From contig NW_004190479.2 of assembly GCF_000224145.3 (NCBI RefSeq), positions 68,013 through 132,012 of the forward strand: 64,000 nt of DNA, given 5' to 3'. The stretch is from Ciona intestinalis. Taxonomy: Eukaryota; Chordata; Ascidiacea; Phlebobranchia; Cionidae. The notes under the pieces were generated by a model. The model made no database searches, had not been told where the DNA came from, and worked only from the letters and a program-made list of their open reading frames with translations. Below are positions 32,446 through 45,041 of this stretch, piece by piece. The position numbers and the translations under genes are program-made. Every line of letters begins with the position of its first letter. Within the stretch, counting starts at the first letter, position 1.

Positions 32446-32619
32446 CGATCGCCACAGTCGCGAAAAAAGAACCACCTACTGTGATGTCACAGGGACTTGA
32501 AACTGGGTCGCGATGTATCTGGAATTCTTGTGTTAACAAAATATTTTACTCCGGACTGGATTTTCCCGTGTTTTAGGTGACAGATTTCGCGCTAAAACAT
32601 TAGTTACCACTTCTATGCC

Positions 32620-32780
32620 TACGTTTGAGTTGCTGAAACTATTGAAGTGTGTGGATAACTTGGATAAGCGGGCATAACTTCTGGTTGGTTTGGTCATTTA
32701 TATCCTCGTGGGTGGGAACTTGAGTGACTTAACCATGGTTGCCACTCTCGTGCCCACAGTGAACTTGCTTTCAGCCTTGT
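32620..32780 (-). repeat. Single copy of the 126-bp repeat
   Basis: Carries GAAACTATTGAAGTGTGTGG, TTGGTTTGGTCATTTATATC, CTCGTGGGTGGGAACTTGAG and ATGGTTGCCACTCTCGTGCC, the reverse complement of the unit at 49020-49560, with a small internal insertion. Confidence 0.8.
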
Positions 32781-33002
32781 GTGAAGATCAGACACTCAGG
32801 TAAGGATAGGCAAATAGTTATTTTCCCATCCGCACGGTAGCGCACTGGAGCAATTTTATCGCTGTAGTTGTATACCTATTGCTGTATCTTTAATTAAACC
32901 GTGCCCACTTAACGATTCAATCAGTACGTCATGCCTGGAACCTATATTTAGAATAATATATAAATCTTGCGAAACTACCCAGAGATTTCAAAAGGTACCC
33001 AC

Positions 33003-33275
33003 ACGGCGCCGTGGCACAGTGCGCGTCTACTTTTAACACGAAGGTGACGATTCAAGGCTCATCGCTGCCACCATTCTGGCCCTACGACTCCTTAAGACTG
33101 TTGGCAAGACACACAACTATTCGCTTTAATTCAGTGGCATCCATATGGAAATCTTACCCAAAAAGTCGTTTTACCTTTGTAAATTGTAAGTAGCCTACGT
33201 AAGAGGTGTCATATGAAACATCTTGTTGTCACAACCGTCGTTGCCCAGCCATGCGAGGATAAATAATAAGCAATA
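33003..33275 (+). mobile_element. SINE, near full length
   Basis: Forward copy with head (GGCGCCGTGGCACAGTGCGC), a B-box-like GATTCAAGGCTC, middle part (CGCTGCCACCATTCTGG, GGCAAGACAC) and tail (AGAGGTGTCATATGAAACAT, GCCATGCGAGGATAAATAA). Part of the middle is missing or diverged. It is the best single view of the order head-middle-tail. Confidence 0.8.
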
Positions 33276-33604
33276 AAGAGACTTCTTTACACCAGGACAA
33301 CAAATATTAATAGATAGTTTGATTTATTAACAAAAATCTGCTTCAAAACAAAGAAGGAACCGCGAAAAATACAGTAACATCGGAACCATGAAGCATTATG
33401 TACAGTAAACTTATCATTGTACCATTGTGTAATACGGGAACCAAGGTTTTTAGGAAAGGGCACGAGAAAAAAAGGGAAAGGGAACAAAATAACCCCTGCG
33501 TAGTGCGGAAGCCTATAGAAGATAATCAGCCAGTGTGGTTTCGGAATAAACTCATTCTAGAATATTCCAGAACTCCCACGAGACAATGAGATAGCATTGT
33601 GATG

Positions 33605-36600
33605 TCAGAAACCGTTCAGTTCCTGTACAGGTCTCGCAAACTCGATCCTCATAGCTGATCGGTCGTTTAGTCGCGTTCCTTGGAGACTATGCAAAGCATA
33701 CGAGGCAGTGCCGGCATCCTGCGTCACAATTATAACATTGTTACGTATGCGTGACGAATTACAAGTCACAATGGCATTCGAATACACTGTATTATTACGC
33801 CGACGAGCCCATTTACATCACAGGAGGAGGTAAACATTCTGCATCAGCAAAGGAAAATAAGATATAAAAACAAACAAAGAAACATTTTTAAGATAAAGTT
33901 ATCCTACTCTTGAGGTACTACGTCAGTAATCGGTAACGATTGGTAAGCAAAAAATGACATTTTTTTGGTTTAAATAAAATTATACTATCTCAGACGAAAT
34001 AATCTGGTCACAATAAGCACAATGTGCCCGCATCGTACTTCAGTGCATACCGCGCCCCTTTACTGTGCATATTATGGCCTCCTGCTAATATTGTGTGTAT
34101 ATTTGCACATGTATTCTATGCATATTGTGGCCTTTTTGTGCGCATACAGTTAAACCCATTGACCCACAAACGGCGTCCACTCCCTGAGTACACTGACCGG
34201 ATGTATTATTGTTTCAACACAAGACATATTGTCTCTTTGATCGAAATCTCGCAAATATTTGTTCATGGCCGCGATTGTAAATCACGTTTGTGACGTCACA
34301 AAGGTTGGCATAAAGCAAATTGTCTCGTCTTCGAGAAAACTTGCTTAGACTTGTAGTGGAACGTGAAACAATTAAACCGCGATTTAAACGTCGAATACGA
34401 CGATTAAACGATAAAACAGAATTAACCGACATTGTTCAAACACAGTAACGGTTATGACGCAAACAAAGCTCGCGATCAACATTGGAAAACAATCGCTACC
34501 GACGCGTTCGGTTTTCGAGCAACTTTTCTATATCATGGACAAATATAAGTGTTCAAACACAGCGAAACCTAAAAAACGCAGCCTAACTCACCGTAAATTC
34601 AACCACAGCGCACAACATCCCGCCACGGTTGATTAACTTTGCTCTGACGTAACCATGGAACCTGTGACGTAACAGAGAAGTTAAAATTCATTGCAACAAA
34701 TTGGGAGATGCCCCATGCACGCAGTTGCATGTGGATATAGGAAGACATTCGTGAAAATACCTTCTTGGTCAACACATTGACAGCACCGCGCACACTTATA
34801 TCATTACATAATGGCAAGCAGTTTATAAAACCATTTACAGTAACCTTACCGAGAGAATATATCTTTTAATTCTTTCTCTGTAGTTCCCCCTCCAATGTTA
34901 CACACAAGCAGACATGAAGTGGGGGCAGTTGTGCCGTTAGCTTGCCCCAAAGCCAAGTTCATCATCGGAGCGCCTGGTTAAATAAGTAATTAGTTCAAGA
35001 AGGTATTTGTAAACGTTTAGAACACTGCTAGATTAATTCTAGTTCGTGGGTAATTTAACACAAAGGATCATATTATAATAAATGTCACATCATTTTTAAC
35101 AATATTAGTTAGGACAAAAAGCTTTACACGTTTACAGCAATATTATACAGGCTATTGTTGGTTTAAAGAAAATAAAATTAACTATATACTAGGACAATTA
35201 ATAGTTTTATAAAATTATAATAAAACTTTAAATAAATTACCAAATTGTTAATTGGGAAGATATGTAAAAAAGAGTTTAGAAATTAAACTACAATCTTTTT
35301 ATCAATTAAACTACAATTCTTAATTTATTTCACCGCCAGTTATCGACGGGTCTTCTACAGGTAGTCAGTTACTACAAAGTATTGATGACGTAATCATTAG
35401 ATGACGTAGGAGAGTGCTGAGTGCAAAATGTGCTTCTATAAAAATAGTATATACCTGCAAGGTGGGTGAATATAGCGCCGTGTGGTGGTGGTTGTGCCGG
35501 GTGAATGGGTGCTATATGGTGGAGTGCAGGGGTCACCTGGCACGTGACACAAAGAAAACATCACGTGACTTTTAAATTAGGAAGAAACAACCAGAGCCAG
35601 GTTGGTGGGGGTGGGGGTGAACGGGTCATGGGGTCATATCGTGACGGTATTCGGTTGACATCAGAGGTTATTGGATAAAAAAAACCTTAAGGATATGGGA
35701 AAAGGAAATACCCAAACACAATACCAATTCTTTATGCTCTACACATATGGAGTTGCTAACTTAGAGTCAGCTTTTAATGCATTGACGATTGAGGTGTTTA
35801 GGATTTAAAAAAGATTCAAATTAAATTCTAACAAATCAAACCGGTAATAATTTAATATTAGTATACCTAAGTTGTGCCTTTTACCCCAAACAGGCGAAAC
35901 ATGTTACTTAATCTAAAAGCCACAGCTTTGTCTCATAGTGAGTATAGAGATTTTGAAAATATTTTAAACCAAGCCGGCTCTAGTGTAGTTAGACACACAA
36001 ACGATGTAGAAAGAGATTCAGCCAATGAAAATGGTCGGAGAAATTATAGAATTAACGGTGAAAGTCACGTGAGAAAGTATGATTCTTTAGCGCCACCCAA
36101 CGGCAAACGTGCATATGTTACCTGTAATGGGGCGCCCACTTGTGTTACGGACGGATGAGTTTGAAATCCTTGCAGAAGCTCCGGGTAGGAGGAGTATCTG
36201 TGACGTAATATGGGGATTAAAAGAAGGATTGTTGCGTCAGAATATTAATGAAACGTTGAATGAATTTTAGTCAAATTGTAGAAATGCACATCATAATTTA
36301 AAATCCAATTTTATACGAAAAAATTTAATTTGCAGAGGTGAAGTTTCTTTGTTTTGAGTATTAATATGGTAAGAAATAGACCTGTTACCCAATATACGCA
36401 ATAACGGTTGGATTTGGACGTTTAATTCGGGAAGATTATTTTAATACTTGGTCTTCATTGCAACAGTGACGGCCACAACAACGTTCTCAAAAGTTATTTT
36501 GAAATTTATTATTAAAAATACACCACAACGTTATTTTGAAATAGCCTTATTATTTTGGTGTCTGCTTCATATAGGCGAAAAGAATGAAATAAATATATTA

Positions 36601-39600
36601 ATACAAAGTTGAAACGTTTAATAAACTTACGGTTGCCCGAAGATCTCAGCAGGCAGGAGGTTTGCAGAACCGAACTCTGAAAATGAAAATGGGCACGTAA
36701 ACTAAACGCAAAAAATGGACACAGCAGTACAAAAAGTTATAAGTTTTTTAAGTTACGTTTAAAAGTTACGCAAGACTCACAAAACCAAAAACAATCCAAG
36801 GAATAAAAAAATATGTAGTATAGAGTGGGGGAAGATGGGACACCCTTCGTTCCATTTTATCGTTCCATTTGGTAGTAAACAAAACACATTTTAAGATTTA
36901 TAAAAAAGTATTTTCACAACTCCCATAAAACGTTGTTAATTGTTTAAAAATTAGGATATTTGGATATTATGAGCTAAACGTGTTCCGTCTGCCCCCAGTA
37001 TACAATATAAAAACGTATATTTTCTCTTTTAAACTAATCTAATGTCGTTGTTTTTTCCCTAACCACTTTCACAGTGTAGATTTGTGTTCTTATTATATTA
37101 AACCATTTCCTCCTTTTTCGTTTTACAGTTTCGTGTAACAGCGATAACGACCAACCGCTAATTGGAAATTGTTGAAAACAATAGGAGTTTAACCACGAGT
37201 GTAGCACACTGCACTGGTTTGTACTGCCGGGTTAAACATATACATATCGTGTTTTAAATTACTAACGGTAGAAAATTAAACGTTTACGCGTTGGTATAAT
37301 TTTGTACAATCTTTACCGTTTAACATAATATTACTAGCTTTTTATATATTCCCGGCGTGACTTGAATTTTGCATGGGCTGTGTACCGTACGGTATATCTG
37401 TTACAGTAAACTATTGGTTGGACTTTATTTTGTTACATATTCCATAGCACTTGATCACTTACGTTGTGGTAGGTATCCTATAATGTGGTTGGCGAGTTCC
37501 TGAGCGGGGGATGATGGCCGTAGTTTGACTTTCGTGTTGGCTTTTGCGAATTCAAGTCTTAGTGTATGAGGTAGCTCTGGATCAAACTTAATGCCCTGTA
37601 GATGTACAATGGTGTTATTTAGTTTTATAGTTTATAGGGTATTGTTTTATTTTTGCGTGTCGAAGCAATGGCAGTCGTTATAACACGAGTGTTCTGTTTC
37701 ATACACGTCATGCCCGCTTACGAGTTACCACGTATTTAACTTTGTAAGTAGTTATTGTTTTTCTGCATGGCTGATAATTTGGACAACCAATTAGTGACCA
37801 CTGGGTTGAAGCAATTGCTGTTATGTATCCCGCCAAAGGACACATACGCCCACAATGGTGGCACGGAAGAGTTTCGATGCATTGTACTTTAGCCTATATA
37901 AAGACATGCATTAAAACAGGCACTCATATACCATCGAGTTGACATCAAAATATTATTACGTCCGGTTAACAATCTAATCGGAAACACATAAAGAAATCTT
38001 GAAAGAAAAGCATACAATCTTATAAAAAAAATACCAGATTTTCTGGAATTTTTTATGACTTGTTTTTATAAATATCTGGAAAAGGTTTTAAAGAGATGCG
38101 GATGCCTGTTAAATATTCTGATATTAATTGTTTGAAACGAATACCTCTCTAAACCCAAGGATGTGGGTTGAAGGCTCGACGCTGCTACCATTGCCAACGT
38201 ATGTTTATGAAACAGCAATTGCTACAAGCAATTGATCATAAACGGCTTGTCAAAGTTGTCAGCCATACAGTAAAAGCAATCACCCTCAAAGTTACATACA
38301 TGGTTACTAGTAAGCGGGCACGAGGTGTATGAAACAAAACATTCGTATTTTAACGACTGTCATTGACCCGCCATGCGAGGATAAATAAGTTACAAAAGTG
38401 ACAACTTTTAAGCAGACACGGGGTACATGAAACGGAACATCCGTCGTATAACGACTGCCCCCGTCATGCGAGGATAAATAAGTTACATTCATTCATCAAC
38501 AACCCACCTGAAGTGAATTCTTCGCTAAATCTGCTTCACCACGGGAGTCAAAGGTTACGAACCCGACCGGCTGCAAATAATAGCAGTTATATATACATGG
38601 TAATGTGGGGTAAGATAGAAAGCGTAAGCACCTAATACACATAGTATAGGGTGGGGGAAGATGGGACACCTTTAGCACATAATATCTAAATATCTTGATC
38701 GTGTTTTAAACAATTAACAACGGTCTATAGGAGTTGTGAGGATACGGTTTTATAATTTTGTTGCAATTTTTTTGTTTACTACCAAATGGGATGAGAAAAT
38801 AGAATGAAAAGGTGTCCCATCTTTCCACATTCTACTATATTATATATTTGTGGTCAATGGTATTGTGCAATGGCATATATATGTGCAGCCAGACAAGCCG
38901 TATTTGATTTGTTTTGTCAATCTTACATTTCCAATGTTGTGGTTAAATATACCAACCAATATATATGTTGTACAAGTCCAACAACAAGACGTTCAATCGC
39001 TTCATGTACTTGATACGTTATCAGGGTGGGAGTTAGTGTTTTAGCATTTAAACTTATACATAATTAATATCTCACCACAGGCGCCTTTCCAGGTTTCGCT
39101 GTAGTTCTGATGATGGACCCCTCATAACCCTGCGTATATGAATGAATGAATGAATGAATGAATGAATGAAACTTACTTTATCCTCGCGTGGCCGGAAAAC
39201 GACAGTCGTTATCACATGGGTTTAACACCTCGTGCCAGCTTACGAGTTACCATGTATGTTACTTTGTGGGTAATTAACCAGTTGTTAATATAACCAGTTG
39301 TTAATATATAGAAGGGGATGGGGAAAGTTGGGACATCACTAGTTATTTTATTTTTATTTCAAAAGTATGAAAAAAAAACGATTTTTGTTTCGTTATTTTT
39401 TATTACTTTAAAAATATGAAAAAATGAATCCTTTTTCGTTAACTTTATTATATGTCGTTTACAATTTGAAGCCTTTACGATTTTTTTAAGTGCTTTGTCT
39501 TCCGATATCCTATTGTAACTAAATTACGGAATAAAAACTAAAAATAACGTTAATGGTTAAAACATATGTTACATAATGAATAAATAAAACGTATTCATGC

Positions 39601-42600
39601 AGCGATGACAGTTTTATTAGACGAGTGTCTCTACTGTCCTATAATGGCAGACGAAACGTTGATTTAAATATAAAACTATACGTTAAATTTATTGTCAGAA
39701 GATCGGTCCATTAAAACCATACGGTACGTTTGGAAAATGGGATAGTTTGTCATTATAGTTTTAAAGCATCCGCGCTTTACATAATTTTCCACTGGATTTA
39801 CGTAACTCTCCATTCCCACCCAATTATTCCATAGGGTTATGTAAATGTAATGGCCATGACGTAGTTGGGAAATGCTGTGGAAAATTGAAATAACTACGGC
39901 TACGTCACGGCATCGAAATAACATTTCTTCAGAATTTTCAACAATAACTTATGGCACAACTCAAGATGGTAAATTTGTAATGTTAATATAGAAGAATGGG
40001 GAAGACGGGACATATTTAGCACATATCCAAACATCCGGGTGATTTTAACAATTAACAACGGTCTATGGGAGTCGTGGAGATAAAGTTCTATAATTCTTTA
40101 AATGTTCTTTGTTTACTAACAAATGGGACGAGAAAAATATAAAACGAAAGGGTGTCCCAACTTCCCCCACCTTAATTTATTGTCTCTACCATACGTTTTT
40201 AACCCCTTGGCACCGAACACAAACGTCATATTCCATTCACTATTTTAAGCACCTGGTACTAACAAGAGAGCAGGTGCGCCTTGTTCTAATCCGATCTAAT
40301 GCAGCTTGGTGAGAAATAATCAATTCTCGCTATTTATATTTTCAAGCTTATCATGGCAAATGAATGAGCAGTCTGTAGGTTTACAAAAACACCCCACCAT
40401 TGCGTCATATATGTATGTCTTTAATACGTCATAAATATATAGTGGGTTGGGGTAAGATGGTCCAGATTTTGTTTCGCTTTTATCGTTGGTAGCAAACAAA
40501 GTATATTTATATAAATATATGACCGTATTCTTACGGCTTTAAAACAGCGTTGTTAATTGTTTAAACACGATTACGAAATGTAATAATTGATAATTGTATC
40601 CATCTTACCCCACAGTAATAAACGTCATATCAACTTACCGTGAATCCACGAAACAAAAGATAAAGTTCACGTTTTTTCGCGTCCGCTGGCAGCCCGCTCA
40701 CAAACAATGTTCGAACCTGAAAAACAATCATCATTATGACATCATATTATATGATAAACACGACTTTGTGGGCTCTAACCAATTAAAGCATGCGTGTATT
40801 ACTTTGTGACGCGTAAATGTCTATTGTGACGTGTGAACTTTTGAATGAGGAAGCGTGTAGCGTTGTCGTTCGTGGATAAATAATTTAAGATTCCATTTTA
40901 GGCGGAACGGTGGACAAAACTAAGTTTACGAAACGCTTTCTAAGCGAAACCGCGAATAATTGGCAATATCGTCGTTAATAACGTCATAATCACACGTTTA
41001 TGCGCTCACAATAACCCCATGGGGCTTCGCGCCGCGGGAATTTCGTAGCAGGAAACGATTCTCTTGTTTCGTCACAATGGTTTATCTTATTCAACAATAA
41101 AGGCTTCGCGAGGTCGCCGCATAAATCGAACCAAACACCCAGGGGAAACTAAACTACTATCTGTTATTTATATACGTAACGAATAGTGACGTAACGTGTA
41201 ATGACATCATGACAGCTATGACGTAACGAGGGATTTGACGTCATATTGTCAACCAATCAATACCCTTAAACAAACAGAGCTTTATTACATAATAATGCTG
41301 GTGTAATTAAGTAATAACGGCAACTGTGACGTGACACACATCTATCTAATGCTCTGGCAATTTGTTCCAAATGTTGGATTTCTAAATATTTTATGAAACG
41401 TTTTTTACTTGGATAGTTACAATGCCAGTTATTGTAAGGTATCGTTATTATGTGTTAACGGTATCCCATCTTACCCCACAGTATTATATGGGATATTATG
41501 TGCTAACGGTATCCCATTTACCCCACAGTAATATACATTAGTAATCCGTGGTTATTGGTTTGTGAGGTTTATAATCGGAAACAGCAAGTGTTTTATGTGT
41601 AGTTTGGGCTAGCACCACTCTATTAAACATTCATAAGTAACCACGCAGTCAATTTAAAGTGAAACACAGTTTCGGGTCAGATAATCAATACGGGTTAAAC
41701 AGAAACCTTATTAAATGCGAATAATGTGTGGCCAGTTTGACCGATTTTCCGAGTAATAGGGCCTTAAAAGACGTAAAATTCGCGTTGAACAATCAAAAAG
41801 CGGGTCGTCTATCTTAGAACATTATGACGTCATAAACAAAATATGGATTCTCCGCAAACAAGTCTTTGTTAAAACGCGAAGATTCTAAACCGCAAATATT
41901 AAATTTCGATTTTTATTCGTTAAACACTGACCACCTCACAGAGACCTTTGTGATGTAATACCATTGTGACGTTTCCAACATGGCGGACGTCAATAATCTA
42001 TCGAAATTTACAAGTATTGCTGATAGCAGGGACAAATAGAAGTGGGGAAATGCATTAGGAGACTACCATGCAGTCTTGCAAGCACCATTTTGATAAGCGA
42101 AAGATAGCGTTTGCTATTTACGTAGCTTTGACAGCTTGAGACAAAAAACAGACCTTTGTTGTAACTTGTAACCTACCGCACGCTTGTGTGACTTGTGTGT
42201 TTTACGTGATACTGGATAATGTATTATAAATACCATAAATGCTATAGTAGGTATCGGCGTATTGTAATATTATGCGCCATGTAGTTCTACATATAGGTAA
42301 CTCATAGTACGATTTAAAATACACTTATATATACAATAGACTCTGTTTTACAAATGCCATTATACAGTACAACACTTAACTACATTATACAAGTAATATT
42401 ATGACCGTTAGTATAGTAACGCATAATGTACACCGGCGTCGTAATTTATATAAAATACGTCCTAGTATTAGTACAACGACCGTAAGTAAAGTCGGTGAAA
42501 GTTTTATGGCTGTGTATAGTGAAGCGTAGATTCCAGGTTACAAACTAGTAATAACTAACGTATGGGTATGTAGGCTAACATACCGCCTTTTGTACATAAA

Positions 42601-44114
42601 CAGTCCAAGCAAATAGTAAGGATCTTTAATATCAAACGATCAGAACTATCATTAAACCTGCATTCTTAAAATCCATGCAATCCCTCACACTCTGGGATTA
42701 ATCCTTTCAAAAACCCGCACCAATATAAGGTGCAATAAGCAATGATTTAATAGCCATTTATAAAGCATCAATAGAGCTTAAAACGGTCGATATTTAAGCC
42801 GTTATCTCATTTTTTGGTGAACCAATTGCTTTTTAATTGGTTGGCTTCAATTAAATATTCAATCAAATCGATTCCTTCGAAGTTAAACGAACTGCAAGAA
42901 ACCTTCACACACAAAGTGCTTTATTGATAAAGTATTGGCTTCTTGAAGGATCTGTACTTGGCAAGAATAGATAAGCGTAAACGTAAGGTATATGTGGCGT
43001 ATACTGTATACTACATGCCGTGTATGAGCGTTTATAAACGATTTTTAAGAAAATAATTTAATATTTCGTTTACCGAACTCCATTGTAACCGTATACTCAC
43101 TGCCGAGTTATGACATTGTAGTAATGCATGTTCGTATATACTATGTACAATTTAGGAGTAACGGCGTAACGGCGCATTTTCGCTCACATTTTATTTAAAT
43201 CCAAGTTTTAATTTCGAAATACGTTAATTAGTCGTTATGTGGAAACTGTCAACGTATACTGGCCGTTAGAAAGGTTAAGGAAATACGAGTAAATGATCCT
43301 AATACGCCAAATGCAAATATTGATCTTTCTTAAGCATAGCTGGGAGATGGAATCACACGGCGCAAATCATTTAAGAACTGACATGTGCGACCCGCGATGT
43401 AACTTTAAACACGGAAGTAAAGCAGCAATGTTTCTTGTGACGTAACAAGGCCCATCCAAGGAACTCTCGATTCGATTTAAATTTTGGAAACGAGGAACAA
43501 CAACCGCCGCGCGCGTTAGAGGTTGAGGGCAGTTTTGTCATTATCGTTTTCGATACAGAAGTTGTAAACGAAATAGATTTGACCCGTGGTATGCAATTTT
43601 GTACATTGGTATCATGTTGCCCACCACAGTGATTATAATAATGCGGGCCTACGCATATAACGCATATAACGGATATCATTAAATAGGTAATGTGGCAGTG
43701 AATAAAACTTGCCCACCAAAAGGGCGTTGTTAATTACTTAAAAAACGATCAGGAAATATGGGATATTATGTGCTAACGGTAACTCATCTTACCCCACAGT
43801 ACTTTAATCTCATCTAAAATACCCATTTTTTTAACACATAAATAATGAGAAATCTTAATCATAAACATCCGTACCTCTTCCTCCTTAGCGTTGTTGTTAT
43901 TCGTGTCTGGATTCATCGTGATTCGGTCGGTGGTAACCTCGGTTGAATGTAGCCTTCCAATACCGTTGCCCAAGGAAGGAATCTTGAGTGGAAACGGGTG
44001 CGAACGAAACTGGTTTTCCTTGCTGTTTTCAATCGGTTCTTCAGCAACTCGTTTACGATTTTGGTTTGAACTCTGCTGGCCCGACAAACTATGGAAAGTT
44101 CCTTCCGTCTTCAT
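33605..44114 (-). CDS. RBPMS: RBPMS/MEC-8-type RNA-binding protein with a second RRM-like region
   Basis: Eleven exons: 43875-44114, 40639-40716, 39076-39129, 38508-38570, 37463-37595, 36631-36676, 36149-36197, 35455-35536, 34850-34973, 33799-33838, 33605-33718. All are GT..AG and phases close to 340 codons plus stop. RRM1 is a near match to vertebrate [76 protein letters not shown] Pro/His/Tyr linker follows. A second RRM start ([20 protein letters not shown]) and end ([23 protein letters not shown]) are present, as in C. elegans MEC-8. The piece between them, which should carry RNP1, is only a 40-nt exon without the usual FVEF motif. That exon rests on phase alone and may be wrong. The family binds CAC-type RNA motifs and regulates splicing and transport. 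The first intron is over 3 kb and full of foldback elements. Confidence 0.85.
36821..37013. mobile_element. Foldback element A, about 190 bp
   Basis: Left end TATAGAGTGGGGGAAGATGG and right end CGTCTGCCCCCAGTATAC. The internal sequence (TCGTTCCATTTGGTAGTAAA, GTTGTTAATTGTTTAAAAAT) is shared with the copies at 38646 and 62820. It lies in an RBPMS intron. It carries no ORF. Confidence 0.75.
37655..37880 (-). mobile_element. SINE in an RBPMS intron
   Basis: Reverse copy: GTTATAACACGAGTGTTCTG, ATGCCCGCTTACGAGTTACC, AATTTGGACAACCAATTAGT, GACCACTGGGTTGAAGCAAT and ACACATACGCCCACAATGGT. It stops short of a clear head. Confidence 0.85.
38165..38395 (+). mobile_element. SINE in an RBPMS intron
   Basis: Forward copy: GGCTCGACGCTGCTACCATT, GTTGTCAGCCATACAGTAAA, GTAAGCGGGCACGAGGTGTA, CCGCCATGCGAGGATAAATA. 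It is followed at once by a second tail. Confidence 0.85.
38396..38500 (+). mobile_element. Second SINE tail in tandem
   Basis: GCAGACACGGGGTACATGAA, GTATAACGACTGCCCC, TGCGAGGATAAATAAGTTAC, then ATTCATTCATC. It repeats the tail of the preceding SINE, giving a tail-tail tandem just before exon 38508-38570. Confidence 0.8.
38646..38842. mobile_element. Foldback element A, with an extra end beside it
   Basis: Left end TAGGGTGGGGGAAGATGGGA and right end GTGTCCCATCTTTCCACATT. A further copy of one end (AATGTGGGGTAAGATAGAAA) lies just left at about 38600, suggesting one element inserted beside or into another. It lies in an RBPMS intron. Confidence 0.8.
39138..39275 (-). mobile_element. SINE with (CATT)n tail
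   Basis: A run of GAATGAATGAATGAATGAAT (39138-39170) passes straight into CTTACTTTATCCTCGCGTGG, GTCGTTATCACATGGGTT and CAGCTTACGAGTTACCATGT. Read on the minus strand this is a SINE whose 3' end carries (CATT)n, showing which end is the 3' tail. Confidence 0.85.
39987..40182. mobile_element. Foldback element A
   Basis: Left end TATAGAAGAATGGGGAAGAC and right end GGGTGTCCCAACTTCCCCCA. Internal TTTAACAATTAACAACGGTC is shared with the copy at 38646. A half copy with TAGAAGGGGATGGGGAAAGT is at about 39310. Confidence 0.8.
40438..40622. mobile_element. Foldback element A
   Basis: Left end TATAGTGGGTTGGGGTAAGA and right end TATCCATCTTACCCCACAGT. Internal TATCGTTGGTAGCAAACAAA and CAGCGTTGTTAATTGTTTAA are family-typical. 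Its right end lies about 20 bp from the exon B donor of RBPMS (40639). Confidence 0.8.
41440..41540. mobile_element. Two foldback element A right ends in tandem
   Basis: TGTTAACGGTATCCCATCTT, ACCCCACAGTATTATATGGG, then again GTGCTAACGGTATCCCATTT, ACCCCACAGTAATATAC. No left end is present. The period is about 50 bp. Confidence 0.75.
43730..43806. mobile_element. Foldback element A, right part
   Basis: GGGCGTTGTTAATTACTTAA and TGTGCTAACGGTAACTCATC, TTACCCCACAGT. The left part is missing. It lies in the first RBPMS intron. Confidence 0.75.
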
Positions 44115-45041
44115 ATAAAATACAGTTTAATACTATTTTCTTCTTTTTATACCATTCACTCATCGGTCGTTAAACTTCTGGTGTACTGAATGAAGCCGCA
44201 ACGCACTGGACGAGCGCCTTTTTTCTCAAGGCAGAAGCGCCGATAGCAAAGAAAGCGCCCGACGCGATTTTTGTGCATTTTTTCGCGCTCGTTAAATTCT
44301 GGAATACGAGTCACGCTTCACTGAACACTGATGACCAGGTTTGCATTTAAATTATATACGACACAATACGTCGCTTTGTGACGTATTAGGTATATTAAAT
44401 ATCCTCAATAACACAGTTGGCATTTTTGAACTACCGTTGTTAAAGTACAGTAGCTTTTAATATGTATTTTGAAGTGACCCTTTTAAAACGTAGCTTAGAC
44501 CTAAATTCAAACACACGTTTTGTTCTATAGCAGTTACAGCGTAGCTTCTTATAACGGCATATGTCGCTATATTGACACAGCTCATGTAATAGATATGCGG
44601 GCATGTTACGAGCGTTCAGCAGACTAATTGCTGTTGTGCGACTACAAAATGTGTTTTAAGCTTAACGGTAAGTTTCACATAACGTCAATTTTATTTATTA
44701 CTTCCGACGAGATTTTTATGTTCAAATTAATAAAACAACGAAAAGAAAGTAATTAATAGCAAAACGGCAGTCGTTAAAACACGCTACAGGTAAAAGCTAC
44801 TTCAGGAAGAGTGTCAAATAAAAACTTGACTGCCGAACCCAAGTACACAAATGTATAACATTATGTACAATTTAAGACAAAGCAATACCCAACAAAACTC
44901 ATTTCGTCATCTGTACTTGTTTTGGCTTAATACAATTTGCAAATCCTGTGATTTAGCGTGAATTATCTATTAATAAGCCGCGCATCTCTGTCCCCACCTT
45001 GCGGTTGAAGTAATCTACAAATAAAATTTCAAACTTTGTCG
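44115..45041. other. Upstream flank of the RBPMS-like gene
   Basis: About 930 bp of probable promoter and intergenic DNA. No exon, repeat or RNA gene is recognised before the 5S-like sequence at 45042. Confidence 0.4.

Larger units (their letters stand above)
31655..33604. other. Intergenic upstream of APBA
   Basis: Holds a reverse SINE (31703-31880), a tRNA-Met-like scrap near 32420, a 126-bp repeat copy (32620-32780) and a long forward SINE (33003-33275). A minus-strand AATAAA at 33323-33328 could serve the RBPMS-like gene. No gene of its own is seen. Confidence 0.5.

Noticed and set aside
34321-34448. Short basic plus-strand ORF (RRIRRLND region)
   Set aside because: Small, no start or splice context, no recognised family.
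35874-36158. Plus-strand 94-codon ORF of soluble-looking composition
   Set aside because: Its 3' end is antisense to RBPMS exon 36149-36197, nothing in it is recognised, and it sits inside an RBPMS intron.
43371-43679. Minus-strand 102-codon ORF upstream of RBPMS exon B
   Set aside because: Low-complexity translation with no splice sites that fit the RBPMS phases; it lies in the first intron.
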